A DNA stretch of 64,000 nt from Ancistrus triradiatus (GCA_025084515.1 JAJAGP010003147.1:19093-83092), one strand, 5' to 3'; counted from the first letter of the stretch, positions 32,601 through 44,826 are shown. Numbers and translations are program-made. Notes: generated by a model not told the origin, from the sequence alone.

Positions 32601-34847
32601 CAATGAATCATACAAGTTCAAACAGGTGCGCTGAGTACCGAGCAAACGACAAGAACCGAGACAAATTTTTCTAGTCAGAATGTCTCGAGAACCGAGGTAC
32701 CACTATTTTAATACATTAAAATACAGTTTTTGAAAAAAAAAAAAAAAAGAAAAAGAAAGAAAAGTTTTGCATAACATCTCTCTTTTAAAGCACAAGCGAA
32801 GTGACTGACCAACAGTTTTCTCGGCATTAAACTGCCTCTCCTTCAGTCTCCGATTATGTAGGTGCAGGTCAGCTAGTTGCGCTCCCAACTGAGCGGAGTA
32901 CCTTAATGAAAAACATACAGAAAATACATTTACCTGACGCTTTAGCCCAAAGCAATTTGTAGCAGCTATTAACCAAGTGCAGGATTGATGATCTCACACC
33001 CGGAAAGAACATAAGTAGCCATTAGCTGAGATCAAATCTCTGACCTATTACAGACAGACCCCACTGGGACACCACCGTGTTTGGTTGAAACAAGCCAATA
33101 AGCAATTAGCTAGCTCATCTCTATTCATATTAACCATACAAATCTATTAACATGCATTCGTATTACACTTAACTGCGTAATGGTATGCAGCACCGACCTG
33201 TTTAAGGACTTCATGTCCACATGCTCCATAATAAAAGCAGCTCCCCCTCCTTCCAAATCCACCACTTTTATCGGTTTCGGTACTCTGATTGTGTTTGTAG
33301 ATATGATGGCATCCAAGCTGGCTTTCTCTCCTCGAACATGCGTCTAGCCTAAAAGTAAGAACAAGCAGCAAACCCTTTAGGAGGTACCCCTACCTGACCT
33401 ACACCCTCTGGCCTTCTATACTTGTGCCCTTCTGTATTAAATTAAAATAATTATATGTTGACATGGAAACTCTAAGCCAACCTGAAATCAAATAAAACAA
33501 ATCAAATGATTTGAAATAAAGTAAAATAAAGAAGTGTCGATGGGCAAACTGTAGTCTATATGGAAATAATATTAATTTAATTTAACAAGGGGTTCAGAGG
33601 TAATAGGGCCTCGGTTCGAATCCCGGGTGGGGGTGGTGAGGTGAAGGTCAGGTGATGCATTTATGGATCTCTGAAATGGACTGGCTCACTGTACAGGGGG
33701 TACCTCTGCCTGTGTCCAGTGGATTCTGGGTAAGGCTTCAGAATATCACCCCCTGACCAGGATAAGCAGCGATAAGATAGAATGGTCTGTTTGGCTTTAC
33801 TTTTAAATTAAACGATTAAATGGAATAAACTAAAATAAAGATGAGGTGCTAGACAAACTCTAACCTATGCTAAAATAAAATTAAAAATAAATAAAAATAA
33901 TTCAAATAAATAAACGTGTTAGCGAACAAATTTTAGTCCATGATGGTAAAAATAAAGTAAAAATAAGTACATTCATTAAAATAAAATAACATAAAACTAA
34001 AATACAATATAATGAAGATGTGTGACTCTGAGTCAAACTGATAAAGTTAAGTAAAATAAAATAAAGTTGTTGGCAAACTCAGTGCCAAACTAAAAGTAAA
34101 AGTAAAATAAGTGTGTATATAATTATTTGATTTATATATTTCCCTGTATACATGCCAGTGAAGGTCTTAGAGGGTCTGATCAACTCAAAATAAAAAATAA
34201 AAATAATAAAATAAAATAAAAAATTTACATTTTAAGTCTATGAGTTTTTAGGACCAAACATTTTACATTTACATTTACAGCATTTAGCAGACGCCCTTAC
34301 AATCCAGTCCAAAGCGACTTACAACTGATACAGTCTTACAACCCAAGCAATTGTGGGTTAAGGGTCTTGCTCAAGGACCTAACAGTGGCAGCTTGGCAGA
34401 GGTGGGATTTGAACCCTGGACCTTCTGGTCCATAGTCCAGTACCTTACCCGCTAGGCTACCACAGTCCTTATGAAACCAAACTGACTTAAGTTAAAGGTC
34501 ACATTTTCATATTTTCACAATGTAACATTAAACAAATTCATAAACAGGTGTGGATTTCTTATAGCCCTTTTTTACTCTTCTAATCTTTACCAGGGGTGTC
34601 AGTATTTGTGGAGGGGACTGTAGACGTGTTCCAGAAGTGCTGCAGGAGTAGAACTGGATCCACTGCTGTATGGATCAGAGACTGGTGTGAGTCACATTAC
34701 CTGGTTCTTGTGGTTGATCTTGGCAAACACAGTACCATGTGTATCAGTGCTGTAGCTCTGCCCCTCACTGATGCATCCTCCCCTGGAGTGACCCACCTCC
34801 TTCACCGTGCTACAGCCCAGCTCCTTCTTCAGCACTGCCTCCATCAT
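29618..34847 (-). CDS. fn3krp: fructosamine-3-kinase family (ketosamine-3-kinase), six coding exons
   Basis: Cytosolic kinase that phosphorylates protein-bound ketosamines (ribulosamine/psicosamine for FN3KRP), destabilising glycation products. Exons (minus): 34701-34847, 33198-33348, 32810-32901, 31919-32001, 31683-31805, 29618-29956; all GT..AG. Total 311 residues once one missing base is allowed in exon 2 (human about 309). Exon 1 has the P-loop-like GGCISEGQSY; exon 2 VPKPIKVVDLEGGGAAFIME; exon 5 QVNDWQADWVSFYAQ; exon 6 has the catalytic HGDLWSGN, the metal-binding FDPASFYGHSEFELA and the family end YLNHWNHFG. STNTIRVPKPIKV, SAQLGAQLADLHL, LQLKIP and GYRGSSL favour FN3KRP over FN3K. Two ATGs are in tandem (34847 and 34844); the second aligns with the usual start. 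Same strand and order relative to tbcd as in human. Confidence 0.94.
30721..31057. mobile_element. Deletion derivative of Tc1-like family B
   Basis: 337 bp bounded by cagtggggcaaaaaagtatt and acttttttggcccactg, with a TA on each side. Both inverted ends (about 80 bases each) match the full-length family, but almost the whole transposase is gone, so this is a MITE-like derivative. It lies in the fn3krp intron between exons 6 and 5. Confidence 0.88.
32084..32705. mobile_element. MITE, CAGTGGTACC family, copy b
   Basis: Left end catcggtacctgggttctcg, right end cgagaaccgaggtaccacta; compact 620-bp copy without nested insertion, in the fn3krp intron between exons 4 and 3. Its right end lies about 105 bases below exon 3, next to an A-rich run. 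Confidence 0.75.
33600..33790 (+). repeat. Possible second tRNA-derived repeat
   Basis: B-box-like ggttcgaatcccg at 33613-33625 is followed by gtggattctgggtaaggctt and gaccaggataagcagc. The A box is unclear, and no other copy was found in the window. Confidence 0.3.
33800..34240. repeat. A/T-rich (AAATA)-like low-complexity tract
   Basis: Degenerate aaataaaataa units with several spaced 'gcaaactcta' type interruptions, suggesting an old tandem array in fn3krp intron 1. Confidence 0.55.
34264..34469 (-). repeat. tRNA-derived SINE, with an internal insertion
   Basis: Full copy ending accacagtcct. About 15 extra bases (aatccagtccaaagc) interrupt the tail between gcccttac and gacttacaac. In fn3krp intron 1. 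Confidence 0.85.
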
Positions 34848-34989
34848 CTTCAGAGTGCAGGTCTTATTTATGGTTTACAAACACCACCTGCTTCACTTCC
34901 ACCAGCTATAATAACAGCAAATCGCAGCTCGATGCTGCAGTTAAACTCCACAGCACCCAACCCAAATGCGCGATTAGAAAACAGCGCTG

Positions 34990-35095
34990 ATCAATGCAAC
35001 ATTTGTTTGGGAAATAACGCCAAGTCTGCACAGAATCGCCTGCTGGAAGTTTTTACGCATGCGCAATGCAAATCTAACCATGCGCATGCCCGAAA
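34990..35095 (-). promoter_or_regulatory. fn3krp: Putative fn3krp promoter with two NRF-1-like sites
   Basis: acgcatgcgca (35055-35065) and atgcgcatgcc (35080-35090) each differ little from the NRF-1 consensus YGCGCAYGCGCR and lie about 210-245 bases upstream of the fn3krp ATG. A CpG-richer patch surrounds them. No TATA box seen. Both motifs are near-palindromic, so they give no direction. Confidence 0.45.
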
Positions 35096-35109
35096 TTGCA
35101 CCGTATTCA

Positions 35110-36110
35110 CTGTATAGTGCACTTAGCACTCGTTGAAATCTTATAAAATATAAAGCGCATTAAAAGATAAACGATTTTCTGGACACTGTTGATGTCACAC
35201 AATGCACTGCAGTAGCTATAGTGTCCCCAACGCCGATAGGGCACTTTGTAGATTGTAAGCTGTAGGGCGTAGTGTGCCGTTTAGCACACAATTTGAGATA
35301 CAGCCCCTGCACGAACGTACACAATGTAAATATAATTGTTGTGAATAAGTTCCTTCCTGCTAAACGACTGTATTTGAACTGTATATGATAAATTTACACT
35401 CTTCTACTTTATTTTATCTTTTAGCTTTATATAAAATGAAGTTAATAGTCAACATCGGCCTGAAAAGCTGGCCGGACTTATCTAAAACCACGTCCTGTTT
35501 ACTATATAGTGCACTTCGTTGATTTAAAAAAGTCATGAAAAGTACGTCTGGAGTCTAAAAAAAACGTCTAAAAAGCATCAACACATTCAGCACGGTCCTT
35601 ATGTACCGCAATGCACTGCAGTAGTTTGTGTTCACACCATACGTAGTGCACTTTGTACTATAGTTAGTTTGTACGGTGTAGGGAGCATGGTGGCACATTG
35701 GGCACAACTACTTCAAAATGACAGCGTTCAAAAATATTATAAATCTTCCTTTAAATATTTAAGCGATGCAACGCCAAATTACTTGAATGTTATATGACTA
35801 GGTTAACATTTTTACTAAAGTATTGTATTTTAAGTTAGTTTGAACAAAGTAATAAAAAAGCAAACAAGGTAATGTCACGCTGTACGAATTTCTGCATTAT
35901 GCTTTATATCTCATGATACTGTATATTGTAAATCTGAAAACTATTTTAAAGAAAAATAGTAGTCTAAAAAAGATCCACCACACTCCGGATACCCATAATG
36001 CACTTCAGTAGTTTCAGTCTTAAGAACACACATAGGCTACTGTGTAGTTTGTAGAGAGTAGGGAGCAGCGAGCCATTTAGGACACGATACTATACCGTGC
36101 CATATACTCC
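35110..36110. repeat. Three diverged tandem units with 'gtagtgcactttg' cores
   Basis: Units around 35160-35310, 35560-35710 and 35970-36090 share the order catcaacac/gatccacca, aatgcactgcagtag, gtagtgcactttgta, gtagggagca and ggcacattgggcac/ttaggacac. Spacing is about 400 bases. It begins right behind the putative fn3krp promoter. Confidence 0.6.
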
Positions 36111-36198
36111 AAAGCATATTATACACGTGGTAAACATAAAAGAGTGTTAACAGTTTATTCTCTTTTTACTTTTGTCTGTTATTTTACCTCACACTTGG

Positions 36199-36250
36199 AG
36201 ACATTTAGCAGATAACCTTACCCAGAGAAACTTACACCTGATACAACAAG
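36199..36250. repeat. SINE tail fragment
   Basis: agacatttagcagataacct and ccagagaaacttaca match the SINE tail in minus orientation; body and head are missing. Confidence 0.45.
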
Positions 36251-36666
36251 GAAAATGTACGTTTGTGTTGGAGTCCAGTTGACAAATCATGTAATCACGC
36301 AATCGCAAGTAGTTTATGGAGCAACTAAGGTCAATAGATAAAAACAAGCTAATGAACTGGTATACTCTAATAAACCAATGAACACATTAAACAAAAGAAT
36401 GCTTAGGTATGAAGGATTTGCTTTGAGTATTTAGCTGCAACTCTCTATTTTACCACAGGGTGTCAATTCCCGCTCATTTCCAAATGTTCTTATATCTGTA
36501 TAGTCAGGCATATCCTGAATAGGATGGGATGGCACTCCATGGCAGAGCCGGTAGGGATTGCTGGCATAGTGCTGGGGGATAACCGGCATCCCCTTTTTAG
36601 ATACTGCCAACATCACCTGACCCAGCTGGTAGGCACAGCAGGGACTCAAACTCAGTACTCAAAACA

Positions 36667-37426
36667 CAGTGGTGCTTGTTTTTGAATGTTTGTGAGTGTT
36701 CTATATTTCTGCATGCATATGACCTAAAACATTATCAGATTTTTACACAAGTCCTAAAAGTAGATAAAGAGACCCCAGCTAAACAAACGAGACAAACATA
36801 TTATACTTAGTCATTTATTTATTGAGGAAAATGATCCAACATCATTGATGGAACAATGAATTCTGAATGATATCAGAGAATTCTAAAGGAAAATGTCAGG
36901 ACATCTGTCCATGCACTGAATCTCAAGAGAAGGTGGGTCATGCAGCAAGACAACGACCCTAAGCACACAAGCCGTTCTACCAAAGAATGGTTAAAGAAGA
37001 ATAAAGTTCATGTTTTGGAATGGCCAAGTCAAAGTCCTGACCTTAATCCAATGGAAATGTTGTGGAAGGACCTGAAGCGAGCAGCTAATGTGAGGAAACC
37101 CACCAACATCCTAGTGCTGAAGCTGTTCTGTACGGAGGAATGGACTAAAATTCCTCCAGGTTTAGCTGCAGTTATTGCTGCACAGGAGGGTCACAGCAGA
37201 TACTGAAAGCAAAGGTTCACATACTGATATGTACTCTGACACTCACTAATATGTAATATTGGATCATTTTCCTCAATAAATACATGACCAAGTATAATAT
37301 TTTTGTCCCATTTGGTTCTCTTTATCTACTTTTAGGACTTGTGTGAAAATCTGATGATGTTTTAGTTCATATTTATGCAGAAATATAGAAAATTCTAAAG
37401 GCTTCACAAACTTTCGAGCACCACTG
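36667..37426 (+). mobile_element. Tc1-like family A, internally deleted copy
   Basis: Ends cagtggtgcttg and cgagcaccactg. The N-terminal half of the transposase is deleted; 36940-37206 still encodes QQDNDPKHTSRSTKEWLKK, the second catalytic Asp region, and SQSPDLNPMEMLWKDLK with the third acidic residue, to the C-terminus. Confidence 0.88.
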
Positions 37427-37429
37427 TGC

Positions 37430-39020
37430 TTCCGGTGGTGGGATAGTGTGTTAGGTCGCAGCACCTCCACAGCACCATTTATTTAATAATTTTTTAAAAC
37501 TCTTATTATTTTTATTGTTGTTGTTGTTTGGACATCACTGCATGGTTTAGTGAAAGCATATTGTTTTTATCTTCCATTTAGAGGAGAAACCATACCTTTA
37601 CATTACTTATATTATTAAGAATTACATTTTTATAAAAGAAAGAAAATGGTGGTCCTCCTGTCACAATCCTATAAATAAAAAAGGACATGAAGTAAAAACT
37701 GGACATGCAACGCTAATCAATAATAATAACCCTGAAACATAGGACACATGCAAAATATATTGCAGATGGCATTATTTGTGTATTTACAGTCCTTTGTTTT
37801 ATGGTGATGGACCATAATTAACATATGAAATGATGTAAAACCTTAACTCAAGTCCAAGTATGTGGTTAATGAATTATATTCTGTTAATGAATGAATGTTT
37901 GTGAACAAAGGGTATCAGTCCAAAATGCCAGGTATAATGGGACATGCCCAGTGAAAAAGCAGAGTGCAATCCATACGATCCATGCTCAACTCAAATCTTG
38001 CCTACCAAAACGTACATTTACAATAAAGGATGCACTTGAACTTTTCACTGAGCTGTTCATTTAATGTACTTCGAGCTTCTTAACACTGGACTTGACCTTG
38101 TGTGCTTCTGTGAGCTGATCTGTTGAATCAATAATGAAGCATATTTAATGCATTACCAGAGATACCAACTGTGCATCTAATTCTGCATTAATATAAATTC
38201 AATTTCCCATTTTATTTGCTGCACCCTTTTACAGCTTTATAACAGTAAGTAGGACTGCTTGATGATTGCTGTGACATCCCAATCTCTAAGGGTGTGATCC
38301 TGGCCTTGACTTCAACCACCAAAATGCAAGTCATGTAGTCAATGTGCCCACACAATCCAACATCGTATTTAGCAGTCGGTGCAAAATTACAATGGACTTA
38401 TATAAACTGCATAAAAATCTCCCGGAGGGACACGAGTGCTTAAATTACAGCACTGAAATGTCCTTCCGTCTTATTTTTATACCTTCTCCTGATAATGACT
38501 TTGACATATGTGATTGAGTTTGTGTTGATTCTGGAGTTGACTTTGTAAAGTATCATAATCAGCTGAGAGCACAATTATGAGTCGAGTGGTCCCAGGAGTG
38601 GCGTAATTAAACACACTGATGGCTTATTCAGCATCTCTTCTTGTTGATGGTTCACAGACACACACAAAGTGTCTACAAAGTTTATGTGTCATACTATTAT
38701 TATTATACTATTATGGGTCTGGAAGTTGATGTGTAAGTGTCAACTATCTCTCTATCTATCCATCCATCCATCCATCTACATTGATCATCACAGCTGCACA
38801 TGTCAAGGTCCGGGATATACTAGACGGTAAGTAAACAGTTGGTTCTCGGTTGGACCTCATCAAATTTGACAAGGGTAAACATCACTGTGGACCAGATGGT
38901 CATAAAGTTTTCGGTCATTAGTATGTGCTGTATGTATGTAAGAGAGGTCAGCAGTCATGGGAATTTTGGCTTCATTGTCAAATTACATGTCTAAATGAAA
39001 ATATCTTTTCAATTACCACG
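37430..39020. other. Intergenic, no gene seen
   Basis: Only a short (ATCC)n run at 38757-38777 is recognisable. No splice-bounded coding signal was found on either strand. The sequence looks like old unique DNA and could hold non-coding elements. Confidence 0.4.
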
Positions 39021-39953
39021 CAGAGGTGGAAAGAGTACTGACATATTCTACTCAAGTAAAAGTAGTATCACTCTGATTAAATTTTCCTTAAGTACAAATA
39101 CATTTACCAGTCTAAAAATCTACTCCAGTGAAAGTAAAGAGTAACTCATATAAAATTATTACTTAGTTACTTTTTTAACAGCGGGAGGTTGGTCTCTCCT
39201 GTGTAGTGCAAAAAGGACAAGGGGAGAAAAACTAGTTGTTTTTAAATAAAACTACCTTTACAAATTAAAGTATAATATTAAATAAAATACTAAATAAAAC
39301 ATGTTGACAAACAACATATTAAATTTTAGGAAGGTACAATGCGTACCTGAAGGTCTAAAATAAAGCATAATAAAGCTGTTGCATTTGAAGGCACTTGAAG
39401 GCAAAGTGGTCCTTTAAATATGGCTTGGGGTTCACTTTATTTTCTTCGGCTGGGTTTGCACCACTGGCATCTGACTTGCCTGTCTCTGACCTTCTAGTGA
39501 TTTCTCCTGCTCATCATTCCCTGGAGTCATCTCCGGAGCTCTTTTTTTTTTTGCATTATTTAGTTACATTTTTTTAAATCAGTAAAACGTGATGTAAAAT
39601 GTAGTGAAGTACAATACTTCAAGGAAATCCTACTTAAGTAAAAGTAAAATTACAGATTTAATAAACTGGGACTGTGGTAGCCTAGCTGTTAAGGTACTGT
39701 ACTCTGGACCGGAAGGTCCAGGGTTCAAATCCCACCTCTGCCAAGCTGCCACTGTTGGGTCCTTGAGCAAGACCCTTAACCCACAATTGCTTGGATTGTA
39801 AGACTGTATCAGTTGTAAGTCGCTCTGGATAAGGGCGTCTGCTAAATGCTGTAAATGTAAATGTAAATAAACTACTTTAAAAAGTACAAGTACACTAAAA
39901 AACTACTCAATTACAGAACGTGAGTAAATGTAATTAGTTACTTTCCACCTCTG
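39021..39953. mobile_element. Non-autonomous DNA transposon with CAGAGGTGGAAAG ends
   Basis: Inverted termini cagaggtggaaag (39021) and ctttccacctctg (ends 39953). Inner parts carry the typical 'actcaagtaaaagtag' and 'aaagtacaagtac' phrases of a widespread fish repeat. A SINE is nested at 39668-39868. No clear target duplication. Confidence 0.8.
39668..39868 (+). repeat. tRNA-derived SINE, full length, nested
   Basis: gggactgtggtagcctagct head, intact B box near 39720-39731, tail ggcgtctgctaaatgctgt and a 3' run of (tgtaaa) repeats, inserted in the 39021-39953 element. Confidence 0.9.
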
Positions 39954-40138
39954 TTAACAAGCCAATTAACTTCTGAGACCTTAAAAGAAAACACGAGTGG
40001 ATCATCTGGAAAGCTGCCTAAGACACCAAATTTTATTAAATTTGTTTATATATAGTTGGGTCCAAAAGTCTGAGACATAGAAATAGAAAATGTTTCTATT
40101 TTCACCTCTATTTTCTCTGTCTTCAAGTGCCCAACATA

Positions 40139-41532
40139 CAATTGTGCTTGAAAGTTTGTGAACCCTTTAAAATTTTCTATATTTCTGCCTAAATATGACC
40201 TAAAACATCATCAGATTTTCACACAAGTCCTAAAAGTAGATAAAGAGAACCCAGTTAAACAAATGAGACAAAAATATTATACTTGGTCATTTATTTATTG
40301 AGGAAAATGATCCAATATTACATATTGGTGAGTGGCAAAAGTATGTGAACCTCTAGAATTAGCAATTAATTAGAAGGTAAAATTAGAGTCAGTGTTTTCT
40401 ATCAATGGGATGACAATCAGGTGTGAGTGGGCACCCTGTTTTATTTAAAGAACAGGGATCTATCAAAGTCTGCTCTTCACAACACATGTTTGTGGAAGTG
40501 TATCATGGCACGAACAAAGGAGATTTCTGAGAACCTCAGAAAAAGAGTTGTTGATGCTCATCAAGGCTGGAAAAAGGTTACAAAAAACCATCTCTAAAGA
40601 GTTTGGACTCCACACGACCAACCACAGTCAGACAGATTGTGTACAAATGGAGGAAAGTTCAAGACCACTGATACCCTCCCCAGGAGTTGGTTCCGACCAA
40701 ACAAAGATCACTCCAAGAGCAATGCCGTGTAATAGTTGGGCGAGGTCACAAGGACCCCAGGGTAACTTCTAAGCCAACTGAAGGCCTCTCTCACATTTTT
40801 GGGCTAATGTTAATGTTTCATGAGTCCACCATCCAGACGAACACTGAACAACAATGGTGTGCATGGCAGGGTTGCAAGGAGAAAGCCACTGCTCTCCATA
40901 AAGAACATTGCTGCTTGTTCTGCAGCTCTTGCTAAAGATTCACGTGGCAAGCCAGAAGGCTATTGGAAGAATGTTTTGTGGACGGATGAGACCAAAATAG
41001 AACTTTTGGGTTTAAAAGAAAAGCGTCATGTTTGGAGAAAAGAAAACAATGCATTCTAGCATAAGAACCTTATCCCATCTGTGAAACATGGTGGTGGTAG
41101 TATCATGGTTTGGGCCTGTTTTGCTGCATCTGGACCAGGACAGCTTGTCATCATTGATGGAACAATGAATTCTGAATTATATCAGAGAATTCTAAAGGAA
41201 AATATCAGGACATCTGTCCATGAACTGAATCTCAAGAGAAGGTGGGTCATGCAGCAAGACAACGACCCTAAGCACACAAGTCATTCTACCAAAGAATGGT
41301 TAAAGAAGAATAAAGTTAATGTTTTGGAATGGCCCAGTCAAAGTCCTGACATTAATAAAATCTAACTGTTGTGGAAAGACCTGAATCGAGCAGTTAATGT
41401 GAAGAAACCCACCAACATCCCAGAGCTGAAGCTGTTCTGTATGGAGGAATGGGCTAAAATTCCTCCAAGCCGGTGTGCAGGACTGATCAACAAGTTTACA
41501 GGAACGTTTAGTTATCTTTCCAAGCACCACTG
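40139..41532 (+). mobile_element. Tc1-like family A, nearly full length, inactive
   Basis: Left end caattgtgcttgaaagttt; the right inverted end is cut short (only ccaagcaccactg remains). Transposase pieces in order: start MARTKEISENLRKRVVDAH at about 40506, WTDETKIELLGLKEK (first Asp, about 40985), KHGGGSIMVWACF (41081), QQDNDPKHTSHSTKEWLKK (second Asp). The third acidic position is destroyed: SPDLNPIE has become SPDINKI followed by a stop at 41362. Frameshifts also occur near 40560-40900. Confidence 0.9.
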
Positions 41533-41586
41533 TAAATGCTAGATGGGGTTTAGGTCAGGTAACTGTAGAGGAAAACCATGACAGTA

Positions 41587-41588
<2 letters not shown>

Positions 41589-41631
<43 letters not shown>
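41589..41631. repeat. (GT)n microsatellite
   Basis: About 21 uninterrupted TG units just right of the family A element. Confidence 0.95.
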
Positions 41632-41632
<1 letters not shown>

Positions 41633-42729
41633 GTATGTTTATATATACAACATACAGTATGATGTGGTGAATACCTACCTACAGTGGTCCAAGGAGAGAC
41701 AGACCATGAAGCGGGAGATCTGGTGCTTATCCCTAGAGAAAACAGGGCACTGTCCATCAGAAAACTGGATGCCAGTCCATTGTAGGGCTTAAATATGGGA
41801 TGTTGTTGCAGTGCCAGGGGATAATCCTCTGACTGGCCTCCTCTATCCCAGACACATGTACTCATGTTTGGCATCACTGAGACTGTGTTCCCTTTGTCTA
41901 TATTATAAAAAAAAAATATATATATATATTTTTTTTTTTTATTTTACATTTATTAATTATTATAAAGACATTTTATGAAATCCAGAGACTTTCATAAATA
42001 ATAAACACGAGACCGTGTATTTACTACTGTGTTTTATCATGATTATATTTTCACATTTTCATATTATCTATGTAAAGCACATTTCCAGTTCACCATGGAA
42101 ACGGTGACCATTATTTTTGTAAATAAAAATATAGTAATCTTTATGATATGTAGTTAATTGTGTACGGTTATGTTTTGGTGGGGAATGTTCTGGTCTTCTG
42201 CAATACTCTGATCTTCGTCTGAGTCATAACAGTAGACAAACACATTTTGCCACACAGTCATTCTCTGCATGTCTTTATTCTACACACTTCTTAATCATTC
42301 ACAGTCCAGGATGGGAAAAGTATGCAAACCCTTGTAATAACTAACAGGTACAACCTCCTTTAGAAATCAGCCTGTTGTGGATACTGTTGACATTACTGTT
42401 TGAGATCACGTCATTATTGAATTTTTTTTTTTTTATTCATTACTGTCTCTAAATTCCATTTTTTGGAATGTGTTACAGGCCTGAAATGTATTCATTTTCT
42501 ATGACTGGTTGGAGCTGATGGGAACACCACAGATGTGACAAATTTGAGCAAATTACCTAAAAGTCAATTAAAGCCTCCGATCAGTAATTTTGCATTTCTA
42601 TAGTCTGGGCAATCTCATGAAGCTTTATGTCAGCCAAATGATATAAATCATTTGTGAGTTAAATACCAAATTGTCAAAAATTGACTGGATGGTTAACAAA
42701 ACTAATAACAAATGCCATCGTAGCATATA

Positions 42730-43310
42730 CACCAATCAGCCATAACATTAAAATCAGCTGCCTAAAATTGTGTACATGCTCCCAAGGCTCTGACCTCATT
42801 GGGCATGGAATCTGCAAGACCTCTGAAGATGTCTTGTGGTATCTGGCACCAAAACGTTAACAGAAGATCCTTTAAGTTTTGTATGCTGTGAGGTGGGGCC
42901 TTCATGGATCTAACGTGTTTGTTCAGCACATCCCACAGATGTTTGGTCAGATTAAGATCTGGGGAATTTGGAGACCAAGTTTACACCTTTGATCTCTTTG
43001 TTCTCAAACCTTTTGTGAACAATTTTGGAGTGTGACAGGGTGGATTATCCTGCTGAAAGAGGTCATTTCCATTAAACAATACCATTGCCATGTAGGGGTG
43101 TACTTGGTAAGCATCAGTGTTTAGGTAGGTGGTGTGTGTAACATCCACATGAATCCCAGGATCCAAGGTTTCCCAACAGAACACTGCCCAGAACATCACA
43201 CTGCCAATGTTAGTCACTTCACCTCTTAGTGCTTTTAATGGCTGATTGGTGTACACATTGTAGAGCCGGCAGCATTTTAGCGCAAAAAAGACAAATTGCA
43301 AAGGGGTTCG
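42730..43310 (-). mobile_element. Tc1-like family E, 3' part
   Basis: Starts with accaatcagccataacatta. On the minus strand it encodes FQQDNPPCHTPKLFTKGLR (second Asp) and, after a stop, SPNSPDLNLTKHLWDVL, followed by the C-terminus. The third catalytic residue is changed (NLTKH for NPIEH). A second copy is at 62110-63520. Confidence 0.75.
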
Positions 43311-43423
43311 TCATGTGATAATTGAATATCCTTAACAACAACTGGGTTGACATTCTGGTCAGTTTTATATTACAAACACAGCACTTTATATTTCTTTGAC
43401 CATGTTTGGGGAGAGCATTAGGT

Positions 43424-43610
43424 GGGACTGTGGTAGCCTAGCGGGTAAGGTACTGGACTATGGACCAAAGGGTCCAGGGTTCAAATCCCACTTCTGCCAA
43501 GCTGCCACTGTTGGGTCCTTGAGCAAGGTCCTTAACCCACAATTGGATTGTAAGACTGTATCAATTGTAAGTCGCTCTGGATAAGGGCGTCTGCTAAATG
43601 CTATAAATGT
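43424..43610 (+). repeat. tRNA-derived SINE, plus orientation
   Basis: gggactgtggtagcctagcg head with gggtaaggtactgg; a short deletion removes the usual gcttg after cacaattg. Tail gcgtctgctaaatgct is intact. Confidence 0.88.
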
Positions 43611-43759
43611 TAAGACGGTATGGCAAATGCAAATGAGAAATGTATGCAGTGTTCCTTACCTTTCCTTTGACTTTTATTTCATTGCAGACAGTATGAACAT
43701 AAGATATTTCATGTTTTTTCTGGTGAACTTAATTTCATTTGTTAACAAAAATATATCCC

Positions 43760-44300
43760 TGCATTTCAGGCCTGCAATGCATTTCAAAAAGTTGGGACGG
43801 GGCAATTTAGGGCTAGCAATGAGGTAAAAAACCAAAATGATGAAGTGATTTCAAACAGGCAATGTCAACAGGAGATTATAATCATGATTTGGTACAAAAA
43901 CAGTATCCACGAAAGGGAGTCTTTGAGGAGTAAAGATGGATAGAGGATCTCCATTTTATCAGCAAATATGTAAGAAAATTATTGAAATGAAATAATGTTA
44001 TGATAATACAAATTGAAGCAATGTTTCTCAAAGAAAGACTGGAAGGGATTTACATATTTCAGTCCTAACTTTTTCCGATTTGAGGTTGTATTTGTTTGGT
44101 GTGTTTTGGGAGAGCATTAGGTAGTAAAACAGTTGACAGACAAAATAAAGTCAGTGAAGAATTGTTTGGAAACCGTTGGTTCTTACTGAATTGAAATTGG
44201 AACACCATGTTGACCCTGAAACATACTGAACCAGATCTGAATCCAGTCGCATTGGCTCGGTAATGAATCAAAGTGTATCAAAGCATTACCTGCTTAACTG
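43760..44300. repeat. Degraded dispersed repeat ('aaaaagttgggacgg')
   Basis: The phrase caaaaagttgggacggggca, followed by caggcaatgtcaacaggaga, is found in interspersed DNA elements of teleosts (I suspect a Kolobok-like family). No termini were identified. Confidence 0.35.
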
Positions 44301-44826
44301 TATCATTGTTGTGATGTATCCTAAAATTTGTAGGAGATGAGATTCCCATCTCTACTCCAGAGCCTTAAATATTGAGCCATTGCTGTCAACACGATGTACA
44401 AATGGACTGCAGGATTAGATAGTTTTGCGAAGTCCAGCATGATTTTATTCTCTGATTTCCAATGGTAGAAGAATGTAATCCTTATGAACCATTTCAATAG
44501 GTGAAATTAATGTGAAGTACAATTCTAAAGCTATAAGTTATTCGCACATAAAGACTTTCCTCTGCTTGAAAAGAGACACAAAGGAAATTATCCTGTGGTA
44601 CCATATTCTTTAATAAGTAATTTATATGAGGCTTCACACAAGTCTTGCAGTTAAACTGTAACCAGGTTTACAACCTAAGTGCTGAAACATCAAATTAACA
44701 TGACTTGTAGACATCATGATTCTCTCTTTCTCATTCAGCTCTGTAATATAGGTGAGTTCCAGGCAAGGACATGTTATCTAAACTGCGGATTGTTCCGAAT
44801 GACTGCTGCTTAATTTTTGTTTTCAG
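44300..44826 (+). other. Upstream sequence/intron of the fucosyltransferase gene
   Basis: Ends with a pyrimidine-rich acceptor gtttttcag-like (ttgttttcag, 44817-44826), so at least one non-coding 5' exon lies upstream. That exon was not identified. Confidence 0.5.

Noticed and set aside
34596..35117. 173-codon plus-strand frame
   Set aside because: It is antisense to fn3krp exon 1 (34701-34847), which has a clear protein match and splice donor.
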